Shown: positions 39,572 through 46,996 of the stretch, piece by piece
Position numbering within the stretch: the stretch's first letter is position 1
Layout: each line of letters begins with the position of its first letter
From: Flaviflexus massiliensis
Lineage (GTDB): Bacteria; Actinomycetota; Actinomycetes; Actinomycetales; Actinomycetaceae
Reading direction: 5' to 3'
DNA: 64,000 bases
NCBI RefSeq assembly: GCF_001375495.1
Contig: NZ_LN831058.1
Span: 310,001-374,000, forward strand
Translations under genes and position numbers: made by a program
The notes under the pieces: model-generated
The model's database searches: none
What the model saw: only the letters and a program-made list of their open reading frames with translations
What the model was told of the DNA's origin: nothing

Positions 39572-40440
39572 GCGTTTCCTGCCTTCAAAGTCGTAGCTTC
39601 TGTGTCGTTGGATTCTCTTCGGCTTGGCATCGCGTATTCACGACCAACCCCAAATGCTCCATGCCTCATACACACTTGGGCAGCATGGGAGCTGGCAGAA
39701 GCAAGGATGTCTTTAGTTCGTCGTCCACTAAGGAGGCCAACAAGAACACTTGCAATGAAAGCGTCCCCCGCGCCCAAAGAATCTACTGCATCAATTTCTT
39801 CAGCACCTTGCCAAACACTTTGTGCTCGCGACATAAAGAAAGCTCCTGCACTCCCTCGAGTCACAATGACATTGGTTGCCCCTCCATCGATCGCACTTCG
39901 TGCCAGCCTCTCTGCACCATCAATATCCAGGTGACTACCCGAGAAAGCGGCGAGATAAAGATGAGGCAACATCGACCTCAATTCAGGGCTGTCAATCGAG
40001 AATTTACCCTCTGATCCGAAGTCATATGAGACCTTCGCTTTCCTAGCCATTTGTTCAACAAAAGGCCCATAGGTTCCGGCGTAACCACAGTGGACAATGT
40101 CAAAATCCGACATCACATCAAAGTGGCTATCGTTTGGAACTTCATTGGCGACATTTGCTTCGGAATGAACGAAAACTCGATCTCGGTTGATAATTTCCAC
40201 TTCCGCAAATGCATTTTTCCCTGATGCAACACGGCAATGCTCTACGCCAACTCCTTCGCGGCGAAGGCTATTGAGTAGAAATTGCCCGGACGGATCATTA
40301 CCAATGACCCCCATGTACGAAGCCTGACCACCTAGTCGTTGGGCAAACGCTGCAACGTTTACTGCATTTCCACCGGGAAATTCAATTCCTAGATTTACAT
40401 ACCGGTCAACAACATTGTCGCCGGCTCCAAGAATTTTCAT
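39568..40440 (-). CDS. PfkB-family sugar kinase, FrlD-like (fructosamine 6-kinase type)
   Basis: 290 residues. PfkB/ribokinase fold with N-terminal GDNVVDRYVNLGIEFPGGNAVN at residues 7-28, which closely resembles E. coli FrlD (GDNCVD, GGNAVNVA), then DRVFVHSEANVANE, and the C-terminal PfkB signature DSLGAGDAFIASVLVG with the catalytic Asp. FrlD phosphorylates fructoselysine (an Amadori product) at C6 before FrlB cleaves it. Begins 1 nt after the FrlB-like stop and overlaps HyuA by 4 nt. The exact glycated substrate is open. Confidence 0.85.
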   Translation of the reverse strand: MKILGAGDNVVDRYVNLGIEFPGGNAVNVAAFAQRLGGQASYMGVIGNDPSGQFLLNSLRREGVGVEHCRVASGKNAFAEVEIINRDRVFVHSEANVANEVPNDSHFDVMSDFDIVHCGYAGTYGPFVEQMARKAKVSYDFGSEGKFSIDSPELRSMLPHLYLAAFSGSHLDIDGAERLARSAIDGGATNVIVTRGSAGAFFMSRAQSVWQGAEEIDAVDSLGAGDAFIASVLVGLLSGRRTKDILASASSHAAQVCMRHGAFGVGREYAMPSRRESNDTEATTLKAGNA

Positions 40441-41460
40441 TCAGTACTCCACTTTGTACATGTAACGTCGCTGAGAGGTATCGTGTCCGCGACGAGCCGC
40501 CACATGATCGAGCACTCGTCGTTCAGCACTCATAAGAGCAATAACACTCAAGTCAGCACGAGCTTCAGGCTTGATTCCCGGAAGCGAGAAAGTTGCGGTA
40601 TCGACAATGCCCAGCTTGTTCGTGTACTTTTCCCCGAATCGCACCACGCGTTCACCAAGAGCACGCGTTGCATCCTCCGCAAAAAGAACAACTAGCGGAA
40701 CATCTTCACCAATCATTTCAAGGGGGCCGTGGAAGAAGTCAGCTCCATTGATTGCAGCAGAATGCATCCACTGCATTTCCATGAAATAGCACCAAGCCAT
40801 CATCTTTGCCATGCCGTAAGCTGGACCTGCACCTACGATATAGCTTCGCTCAGCTTCGGCTAGGATATCGGCAATTTTCTCTCCTGCTTCCGCAACCTCA
40901 TCCTTAGTTGCTCGAAGCGCTCCAGGAAGTGCTGGAATGGATTCACGAATTGCTGAAACCTTATCTTTCTCGCCAGCTCCCTCAAGTAACGCCAGCGCGA
41001 CTAGTTCGTTCAGAACAAGCTTCGGTTCAGTGATAGAGATCGTATCGGGATAGTCAAGGTGCAGGTCACCAATTCGAGACAGACCATTATCGCCCTGGCG
41101 CGAGATACCAATGACAGTTGCACCCTTTGACTTGGCAAACTCTGCAGCGGCCACTGTTTCTGGTGTATCCCCGGAATGGGAAGCAGCTACAACCAGCGCA
41201 TGTTCATCCAACTCAATGGGATTCCGTGAGGTCAGTTCCGCGCTTGAGATTCGGGTTGCAGAGAAAGCATTGGTATATCGATCAAGGAGTTCAAATGCCG
41301 GGTAAGTCCCGAAGTGGGATCCTCCGCAACCGACTAGATATACGTGCTTGAGGCCCTTGTTCAGTACCTCCGAAATGAATTCGCGAATCTTTTGATCTTG
41401 ATCAATCGCATGCTGAACACAAGCTTCGAAATCGTCTGGGACGGGAATGACATTACTCAT
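40441..41460 (-). CDS. SIS-domain sugar-phosphate deglycase/isomerase, FrlB-like
   Basis: 339 residues with two SIS domains: the first around HVYLVGCGGSHFG and ASHSGDTPETV, the second around SYIVGAGPAYGMAK, with HGPLEMIGEDVP. The C-terminus RRYMYKVEY parallels the ERRYY...LVEY end of E. coli FrlB, which splits fructoselysine 6-phosphate into glucose 6-phosphate and lysine. Start set at ATG 41460; the open frame runs back to 41517 but that would place the operator inside the gene. First gene of the operon; promoter at 41532-41560 and operator at 41501-41518. AgaS-type aminosugar isomerases are an alternative, but the FrlD-like partner favours the deglycase. Confidence 0.85.
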   Translation of the reverse strand: MSNVIPVPDDFEACVQHAIDQDQKIREFISEVLNKGLKHVYLVGCGGSHFGTYPAFELLDRYTNAFSATRISSAELTSRNPIELDEHALVVAASHSGDTPETVAAAEFAKSKGATVIGISRQGDNGLSRIGDLHLDYPDTISITEPKLVLNELVALALLEGAGEKDKVSAIRESIPALPGALRATKDEVAEAGEKIADILAEAERSYIVGAGPAYGMAKMMAWCYFMEMQWMHSAAINGADFFHGPLEMIGEDVPLVVLFAEDATRALGERVVRFGEKYTNKLGIVDTATFSLPGIKPEARADLSVIALMSAERRVLDHVAARRGHDTSQRRYMYKVEY

Positions 41461-41500
41461 TTGAGTCTTACACCTTTGTTTGCTCTCATCATTGAGCTCA

Positions 41501-41518
41501 TTTGGGAACGCTCCCAAA
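41501..41518. promoter_or_regulatory. LacI-type operator in front of the FrlB-like gene
   Basis: TTTGGGAACGCTCCCAAA: perfect 7-bp arms with the central CG of LacI-family operators. It lies 41 nt before ATG 41460 and just downstream of the predicted -10, where a bound repressor would block transcription. The island's own LacI protein is the obvious candidate to bind. Confidence 0.75.
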
Positions 41519-41531
41519 GAACTTGTGATCC

Positions 41532-41560
41532 AGTAAACACGACAGTGGGAACGGTGTCAA
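41532..41560 (-). promoter_or_regulatory. Sigma70-like promoter of the frl-hyu-dpp operon
   Basis: On the minus strand a perfect TTGACA (-35, 41555-41560), a 17-nt spacer and TTTACT (-10, 41532-41537). The expected start near 41525 lies directly before the operator. Confidence 0.65.
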
Positions 41561-42061
41561 TCAATTTCAGAAAGTCATTTTGTCCAATTCTCTCGAGGGA
41601 TGAGTTCTTATTGGGCCCATCCCAAGCGCGTTTGCTGCTACATCAAGACTTCATAATTGGCCCCTTCGCAATGCCGCCACAAAAGACTCCGTCCCTCGCC
41701 ATCAACTTAACCGGAATTGAAGGACTCCCTCTTCCACCTCAGAAGGGTCGTCCGATTAAGAGGCACGAGCCTGGTGAAAGTATCTAGAACCTGTACTCAT
41801 CCATAATTCTGAGCCCCACTAAAGAACACCCACCCCGGGGCGGTACCCAGTTGTTTGGAACACGACTCTCTGTTCAAGCCACCACATTGAGATCTGCCGA
41901 AATTCTTACTCCGCATAAAGACTCAATCCCCCTCCAAAACTGGCAGTTTCGTCGACATTCCTATTTCAACCTAGCTATCCCCTTGTGACGGGGGTTTCAC
42001 TGCGCCATAACGGGAACTAATAAGGCCCCGTTGTTCAACGCAAGAAAGCCGGGTAGCCAAG
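41561..42061. other. Intergenic region between the FrlB-like operon and the holin-like gene (501 bp)
   Basis: No gene recognised. Both neighbours point outward. Only fragments of open frame are present on either strand, none with a ribosome binding site. It is A+T-richer than the housekeeping part of the window and marks the right edge of the catabolic island. Confidence 0.5.
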
Positions 42062-42442
42062 ATGGTTCGTTTCCTCATTCGGGTTGCAATTTTCCTTGCT
42101 AGCGCCGCTCTGGGATTGCTAGCAGCCGCGCTGATTCTCGATAACTTCGAGCTATCAGTCTCTGGTTTCATCACGGCCGTCGTGGTCTTCGCCGTTTTTC
42201 AAAGCATCCTCACGCCATTAATTTTCAACATTGCACGGAAGTATGCTTCGGCTTTCGTTGGCGGGGTTGGCCTCTTCGCCACCTTCCTTGCTCTCCTCAT
42301 TGCTTCGCTTTTCGATGGTGGGCTCAAAATCGCCGGGGTTGCCACCTGGATTCTTGCCACGCTCATCGTCTGGCTTATCACAGCTCTTGCATCCTGGCTT
42401 CTTCCCATGACGTTCCTCAAAGAACGTGACGGCGCAAAGTAG
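42062..42442 (+). CDS. Mycobacterial-type 4-span phage-holin superfamily protein
   Basis: 126 residues with four hydrophobic spans (about 4-26, 32-50, 60-82, 90-115) and short loops. This is the layout of the small 'mycobacterial 4TMS phage holin superfamily IV' membrane proteins common in actinobacterial chromosomes. No phage genes surround it, so it is probably a resident envelope protein. ATG start without a clear ribosome binding site (AAGCCGGGTAGCCAAG). 38 nt before the PLDc_N/SHOCT gene on the same strand, so likely co-transcribed. Confidence 0.7.
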   Translation: MVRFLIRVAIFLASAALGLLAAALILDNFELSVSGFITAVVVFAVFQSILTPLIFNIARKYASAFVGGVGLFATFLALLIASLFDGGLKIAGVATWILATLIVWLITALASWLLPMTFLKERDGAK

Positions 42443-42480
42443 CCAATTCCGTTCAATACCCCGACTGCAAGGACTGGATC

Positions 42481-42870
42481 ATGAATATCTTCTCTTCACT
42501 CTGGGACGCCGTGTGGTGGCTCTTCACCATCTTTGTCTTCGTCGCCTACCTCATTGCCCTGTTCTCAATCATTTCCGATCTCGTCCGTGACCGAGACCTA
42601 AACGGTTGGGCAAAAGCAGGTTGGCTACTCTTCCTCATATTCCTCCCCTTCCTCACTGCCCTCGCATACATCATTGTTCGTGGGCAGGGCATGGCAGAAA
42701 CGGCCGACAAACAGTTAGCCGCTCAACGTGAAGCCACCGAAGGTTACATTCGCTCGGTGGCTGGCGGTACTACTACCGAGATCGCTCAAGCCAAGCAACT
42801 ACTCGACAACGGCACCATTTCACCGTCCGAATACGAGGCGTTGAAGGCTAGAATATTGAGCCCTGTCTAG
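42481..42870 (+). CDS. Small membrane protein with PLDc_N-type segment and C-terminal SHOCT domain
   Basis: 129 residues. Two spans (about 10-32 and 45-66) flank DLVRDRDLNGWAKAGWLLF, the pattern of PLDc_N-type membrane regions. A charged helix and a C-terminal SHOCT motif follow (EIAQAKQLLDNGTISPSEYE, then ALKARIL). SHOCT is a short oligomerisation or recruiting domain on many bacterial membrane proteins. Function unknown. It likely forms a unit with the preceding 4-span protein. Confidence 0.75.
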   Translation: MNIFSSLWDAVWWLFTIFVFVAYLIALFSIISDLVRDRDLNGWAKAGWLLFLIFLPFLTALAYIIVRGQGMAETADKQLAAQREATEGYIRSVAGGTTTEIAQAKQLLDNGTISPSEYEALKARILSPV

Positions 42871-42942
42871 AAAGGCAATTCGCTACTCCAAGCCAGAAAA
42901 ACTCTTTCAATCGGCCCCGCGTGAGCCTCAACGCGGGGGCCA

Positions 42943-43374
42943 CTACTCATCTGCGTCGAATGTAACGGAGTAGTGGACGGCTACGTCATCTTCGTTTCGG
43001 AAGAACTCGGCGCTCTCACCGTCTGCGAGCGCATATGTGGCGCCTTCCTCTTGAGAGTAGTAGCCAGTGTAGACCTGGGTTTGGACGATGATGGTTGCCT
43101 TGTCACCCGTTACGTCTTCGATCAAGTCCACTGTTGGGTCTGAACCATCAACCCAGGGAAAGTCCATGGTTTCCCCATCCTCGGCAGGGAACTCGTTATT
43201 TTCTGTACTTAGTTCTTGGAATGCTTGGGTGAACTCAACCTCGACAGAGATCGTGCCTGCCGGGTCCGCACCAGTGTCACTGCCGTTATTGTTCTGAACT
43301 GCATCATCAGAGCAGGCAAGCAGTCCGGCAGTTGCCAGGACCGCGATACTTGTTAGTGCTGTCAGGGTTTTCAT
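42943..43374 (-). CDS. Small lipoprotein, array member 1
   Basis: 143 residues. Lipobox LLAC (Cys21) after MKTLTALTSI, then an Asn/Asp/Gly-rich linker and a beta-rich acidic domain starting GTISVEVEF and ending HYSVTFDADE. The same start (GxIxV) and end (YxVTFxA) occur in three neighbours (43465-45327, 45481-45912, 46017-46436), so this is one family in tandem. No known domain recognised. There is no ribosome binding site; TACATT (43381-43386) lies exactly 6 nt before ATG, the same layout as in the other members. Expected at the outer face of the membrane. Array members share the minus strand, but each seems to have its own promoter. Confidence 0.75.
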   Translation of the reverse strand: MKTLTALTSIAVLATAGLLACSDDAVQNNNGSDTGADPAGTISVEVEFTQAFQELSTENNEFPAEDGETMDFPWVDGSDPTVDLIEDVTGDKATIIVQTQVYTGYYSQEEGATYALADGESAEFFRNEDDVAVHYSVTFDADE

Positions 43375-43380
43375 ATCGAC

Positions 43381-43386
43381 AATGTA
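43381..43386 (-). promoter_or_regulatory. Leaderless -10 of lipoprotein 1
   Basis: TACATT, 6 nt before ATG 43374 on the minus strand. Conserved in position in all four array members. Confidence 0.5.
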
Positions 43387-43464
43387 AACCCGTCAAAACC
43401 ACCGGTCACGAGCAAGGCCGGGGCATGATTCCCCTGAACCCAAAACCGCGGCAGTAACCTCCCA

Positions 43465-43756
43465 CTATTGACCAGCTGTGAACGTCACCGAGTAGTTTGC
43501 TTCCGTGTCTGCTTTTTCGATGTCGAACAAAGTGGTTCCACCATCGGATACTACGAAGGTCGGGGCATTCTGCTCCTCCCCATCTATTTTCACCTGCTCT
43601 TGCACGGTCAAGGTCACACCTTCGTCCGACACATCATCAACGGACAGGAGAATTGTTTCATCTTCACCAAAGGGCAGATCGATGTTGTGCCCATCAACCT
43701 CGTAAGTTTCAGAATCGGCAACGGCCCGCCCCTCATCGCTGGAGTATTCGTATTCA
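43465..43756 (-). pseudogene. 3' part of lipoprotein array member 2, split by the IS256-family element
   Basis: Reading on the minus strand from the insertion gives EYEYSSDEGRAVADSETYEV and onward to NYSVTFTAGQ and TAG at 43465. It ends with the YSVTF strand common to the array. It joins in frame with the 5' part at 45182-45327 when the element and one copy of the 9-bp duplication are removed, giving an intact lipoprotein of about 142 residues. The fragment itself has no start. Confidence 0.85.
43748..43756. repeat. Left copy of the 9-bp IS target duplication
   Basis: TCGTATTCA, repeated exactly at 45182-45190 on the other side of the element. IS256-family elements make 8-9 bp duplications. 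Confidence 0.85.
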
Positions 43757-45181
43757 GTAGTGCCCCTTAGAGTGGTGTAACCGCACGGTGATCGTGTGCG
43801 TCGTTGCTGACATGGACGCGGTCACCGTCGGAGTCCTTCGAGAAAGCCTTCTACTTCTCACTCGAAAGGACATCACCACGATGACCGCTCCTCATATTAT
43901 CGACCCTGCAGGCCTGCCAAGTGAAGCCCTGGCCGAAGCATCTCCAGATCTCATGCGCGACCTGCTTCAAACCATGATCAACGCCCTGCTCTCAGCCGAC
44001 GCGGATGCCGTGGTCGGAGCCGAATACGGTAAACCCAGCCCCGACCGGATCACCCAGCGCAATGGCTACCGCCACCGCCCCTTAGACACCAGGGTGGGCA
44101 CCATCGACGTCGCCGTCCCTAAGCTGCGGGCTGGCACCTATTTCCCTGACTGGCTCCTCGAACGCAGAAAACGAGCCGAAACAGCACTGATCACCGTTGT
44201 TGCTGACTGCTACCTCGCCGGCGTAAGCACTCGGCGGATGGACAAGCTCGTGAAAACCCTCGGCATCCATTCCCTATCGAAATCGCAGGTCTCACGCATG
44301 GCCGCAGACCTGGATGAACACGTGGACCAGTTCCGCCACCGACCTTTGGATCAGGCCGGTCCGTTCACGTTCGTCGCTGCTGATGCGCTCACGATGAAAG
44401 TGCGCGAGGGCGGGCGTGTGATTAACGCGGTCGTCCTCATCGCTACCGGTGTCAACGCTGATGGTAGGCGTGAAGTCATGGGATTACGTGTAGCAACGTC
44501 AGAGACCGGCACTGCCTGGAACAGCTTCTTTGCTGACCTGGTTGCCCGTGGCCTGACCGGGGTCCGACTGGTGACTTCTGATGCTCACCCGGGCCTGGTA
44601 CAGGCGATCGCAGCAAACCTGCCGGGCGCCTCGTGGCAGCGGTGCCGGACCCATGACGCCGCGAATCTGATGAGCGTGACACCCAAGAGCTACTGGCCAG
44701 CAGTCAAAGCGATGCTGCACTCGGTCTATGACCAGCCCGACGCGGCCAGCGTGCACGCCCAGTTCGACCGGCTCTTAGATTACGTGGGCGAGAAACTCCC
44801 TGCCGCGCACGATCACCTAGACGCTGCTCGGGCGGACATCCTTGCCTTCACTGCCTTTCCGAGCCCGGTGTGGGCCCAGATCTGGTCCAACAACCCGGGC
44901 GAGCGGCTCAACCGTGAAATCCGTCGCCGTACCGATTCGGTGGGGATCTTCCCCAACCGTGATGCGATCATCCGCCTGGTCGGTGCGGTCCTTGCCGAGC
45001 AGACTGATGAGTGGGCTGAAGGCCGCCGCTACCTCAGCCTCGATGTCCTCACCCGAAGCCGCTTCCAAGCCATAGATGATAACGGGATCGAGGTGAACGA
45101 CGAACCTCTGGAACTCAGCGCCTAACCCCCAAACCAACAAAACGAAGGAAAACCCGCCACACCACTCAAAGGGACTTGACC
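43757..45181 (+). mobile_element. IS256-family insertion sequence (1425 bp)
   Basis: Contains one transposase gene. The ends are imperfect inverted repeats: 22 nt at 43757 (GTAGTGCCCCTTAGAGTGGT...) against the complement of the right end (GTCAAGTCCCTTTGAGTGGT...), with a shared core GAGTGGTGT and five mismatches. It is flanked by exact 9-bp duplications (43748-43756, 45182-45190). Length and structure fit IS256. The intact duplications and reading frame point to a recent insertion. Confidence 0.88.
43881..45125 (+). CDS. IS256-family transposase (mutator type)
   Basis: 414 residues from ATG 43881 (AAAGGA upstream), full length for the family. DDE catalytic core: first Asp in VAADALTMKV, second in VTSDAHPGLVQAI, Glu in NPGERLNREIRRRTDSVGIF. 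Also the N-terminal GYRHRPLDTRVGTIDVAVPKL and RMAADLDEHVDQFR. Upstream in-frame GTG codons would extend it to 43788, but these lack similarity. No frameshift, so the element is probably active. Confidence 0.95.
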   Translation: MTAPHIIDPAGLPSEALAEASPDLMRDLLQTMINALLSADADAVVGAEYGKPSPDRITQRNGYRHRPLDTRVGTIDVAVPKLRAGTYFPDWLLERRKRAETALITVVADCYLAGVSTRRMDKLVKTLGIHSLSKSQVSRMAADLDEHVDQFRHRPLDQAGPFTFVAADALTMKVREGGRVINAVVLIATGVNADGRREVMGLRVATSETGTAWNSFFADLVARGLTGVRLVTSDAHPGLVQAIAANLPGASWQRCRTHDAANLMSVTPKSYWPAVKAMLHSVYDQPDAASVHAQFDRLLDYVGEKLPAAHDHLDAARADILAFTAFPSPVWAQIWSNNPGERLNREIRRRTDSVGIFPNRDAIIRLVGAVLAEQTDEWAEGRRYLSLDVLTRSRFQAIDDNGIEVNDEPLELSA

Positions 45182-45190
45182 TCGTATTCA
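45182..45190. repeat. Right copy of the 9-bp IS target duplication
   Basis: TCGTATTCA, identical to 43748-43756. Confidence 0.85.
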
Positions 45191-45327
45191 ACGAGGATCT
45201 GGCCAGATTCTTGATTGTCGGACTGGCCGGCACCCTGCTCAGTTTCTTCATCTCCACCACCGCAGGCGGATAGAAGCCCTGAGCCTAGCAAGCTTGACGT
45301 GATCATGACTGCTCGTGCTTTGTTCAT
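45182..45327 (-). pseudogene. 5' part of lipoprotein array member 2, split by the IS256-family element
   Basis: ATG 45327 gives MNKARAVMITSSLLGSGLLS then ACGGGDEETEQ, a lipoprotein signal with lipobox LSAC. It then runs to GQILVEYE at the insertion. It can still be transcribed and exported as a short peptide but lacks the whole beta domain. TACGTT lies 6 nt before the ATG. The other part is at 43465-43756. Confidence 0.85.
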
Positions 45328-45333
45328 GCCTCT

Positions 45334-45339
45334 AACGTA
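45334..45339 (-). promoter_or_regulatory. Leaderless -10 of lipoprotein 2
   Basis: TACGTT, 6 nt before ATG 45327 on the minus strand, matching the other array members. Confidence 0.5.
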
Positions 45340-45480
45340 TCGATGTCAGTTCTACGATACAGAGATGGCCCCGGGGACTTATACCCGCACAATTCAGCCC
45401 TGGCAAATACCAGCCCAGTGAAGATGGTGCGACCCTATAAAAATATTCTTAGACAAGTAACTTTGGCGAGCCTGTCCCGG

Positions 45481-45912
45481 TCAGGAGTCCGCTGCTTCAA
45501 AGGTGATCTCGTACAGGACTCCAGCATCTTCGGAGTTGGTTTCAAACTCGATAGTCTGACCATCCGCAATCGTGAAGGATGGGTCGGTGACGCTACCTTC
45601 TTCAGGAACTCTCATCGAGCCATTGATCGTAACAGTAACGGAATCGGCCGAGACAGAATCGATCGTTCCCGTTGAGTCATCTTGAAATATGCCCTTGAAA
45701 GAGAATGTTTCACCTTTTACCGCTTCAAAGGTGTGAGCCGTGGATTGCATGCGAGTGCCTTTAGCCCACGGAGTTGATGTCACCGTGATTTCACCAGCGG
45801 ATTCACCGCTCGGGATCGAGTTCTCGTCATCGTTACCGCAAGCAGCAAGGCCACCCACTGCGAGTGCCAGTAAGAGGGAAAGTCGTGCCGGTGTAAATGT
45901 TTGTGTTTTCAT
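45481..45912 (-). CDS. Small lipoprotein, array member 3
   Basis: 143 residues, intact. Signal MKTQTFTPARLSLLLALAVG with lipobox LAAC (Cys25). The body starts GEITVTSTPW, contains VKGETFSFKGIF, VSADSVTVTINGSM and FTIADGQTIEFET, and ends LYEITFEAADS. It is closest to member 4 (shared GEIT, AGDTFSVKG, FTIRDGETI). Likely an all-beta domain fixed to the membrane by lipid. No enzyme or binding motif recognised. TAGTCT lies 6 nt before the ATG; there is no ribosome binding site. Confidence 0.78.
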   Translation of the reverse strand: MKTQTFTPARLSLLLALAVGGLAACGNDDENSIPSGESAGEITVTSTPWAKGTRMQSTAHTFEAVKGETFSFKGIFQDDSTGTIDSVSADSVTVTINGSMRVPEEGSVTDPSFTIADGQTIEFETNSEDAGVLYEITFEAADS

Positions 45913-45918
45913 GCTTGC

Positions 45919-45924
45919 AGACTA
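45919..45924 (-). promoter_or_regulatory. Leaderless -10 of lipoprotein 3
   Basis: TAGTCT, 6 nt before ATG 45912 on the minus strand. Confidence 0.5.
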
Positions 45925-46016
45925 GCGAGAGAGTGAGGGGCAGTGGTGGGTAGGAGTGGGAGAATCCTCCCCTACTCACCTGCTGGACCATCAAAGAATG
46001 TTGTTGGGCAATCGAG

Positions 46017-46436
46017 TTAGTCGGCGTCGTAGGTGATGTCGAATTCAACTCAGGCATCCATTGATGGAGTCAGGAGACTAATCGTTTCACCATCTCTAAT
46101 TGTGAAAACTTGTTGTTCCACTAGATCTTCGCCATCGAGCAACATGAGTTCCTCGAAAGAGATGACAACCTCGTCGGTATTTGCTGATTCGATTGTGACC
46201 GGCATATTGTCGCTCAAGCCCTTGACCGAGAAGGTATCACCAGCAACCGCATCAACATGGAAGGTTTCTGGCGGAAATTCCCCGTCCTTTGTAATGAAGG
46301 TTCTTTCGATCGTGATCTCGCCAGTTCCCTCGGCCCCACCGCTTCCTTCGCCTCGACCACCGTCTCCTGACTCGCCACCACAAGCAGCAAGTAGTCCAAT
46401 TCCTAAGACAGCCACAAGGGCTTTACGTGATTTTAT
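46017..46436 (-). pseudogene. Small lipoprotein, array member 4, with lost start codon and premature stop
   Basis: Aligned with its neighbours the gene should start at 46436, where ATA replaces ATG. From there the reading is (M)KSRKALVAVLGIGLLAAC, a perfect lipoprotein signal, then the array domain (GEITIERTF, AGDTFSVKG, FTIRDGETI). A TGA at 46050-46052 interrupts it just before the conserved last strand, which still follows in frame (VEFDITYDAD, TAA at 46017). TACTCT lies 6 nt before the ATA, as in the intact copies. An alternative start at ATG 46487 exists, but its N-terminus looks wrong for a lipoprotein. Two independent lesions suggest decay. Confidence 0.75.
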
Positions 46437-46442
46437 GACTGA

Positions 46443-46448
46443 AGAGTA
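46443..46448 (-). promoter_or_regulatory. Leaderless -10 of lipoprotein 4
   Basis: TACTCT, 6 nt before the ATA that replaces the start codon. Its conserved spacing supports the ancestral start at 46436. Confidence 0.45.
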
Positions 46449-46591
46449 GGCGGAGAATGGCGCCACGACCAGGAAAAACAAGGGCATCCCTCCCCGCTGT
46501 TCTGGGACCAACGAGCTCATGGCCAGAACACCGCAAAAGTGGCCCGCTATCGGGGTACCGCACCCCGGGGTCCTGTACCCAGTCGTCAGAG

Positions 46592-46996
46592 TTATTGAGT
46601 GAGCTCGTCGTAGAGGTGTCGCACTCGGGTAGAAATATCGTCCCTCACGAGCCTCATGCGCCCGACTCCGTCAATACCGCGTAGGGACGGCTCATCAATA
46701 TCCCAGATCTCGACCTGCTTGGCGGCTGCGAATTCGTCTGGATTGGCCTCTGTTCCAAGAATGACAACGCGATCGACCGAGGCAACGACCATGGGATCGA
46801 TGCCTTTGGGGTATTCCCCTGCCATGCTCGCTCCCAACTCTTCGATGACTTCTTGGGAGAGTTCGTTGATGGCATGACCGGGCTTGGTCCCGCATGTATG
46901 CGTCTCAACAGAGCCGCCGGAGTGAGCTCTCATGAGAGCCCCCGCCATCTGCGATTTCCCACCATTTTTGACACATACAAAGAGAACTGACACCAT
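46592..46996 (-). CDS. Low-molecular-weight phosphatase / arsenate reductase-like protein (ArsC type)
   Basis: 134 residues. The N-terminal loop FVCVKNGGKSQMAGALM has the nucleophile Cys8; the fold matches low-molecular-weight tyrosine phosphatases, and the DEPSLRGIDGVGRMRLVRDDI end matches arsenate reductases of actinobacteria. The P-loop has Lys where tyrosine phosphatases have the last Arg (CX5R), as in some actinobacterial ArsC proteins thought to use mycothiol. No ars repressor or efflux gene is adjacent, so a role in arsenate reduction is plausible but unsupported by context. ATG with GGTGGG a few nt upstream. Confidence 0.8.
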   Translation of the reverse strand: MVSVLFVCVKNGGKSQMAGALMRAHSGGSVETHTCGTKPGHAINELSQEVIEELGASMAGEYPKGIDPMVVASVDRVVILGTEANPDEFAAAKQVEIWDIDEPSLRGIDGVGRMRLVRDDISTRVRHLYDELTQ

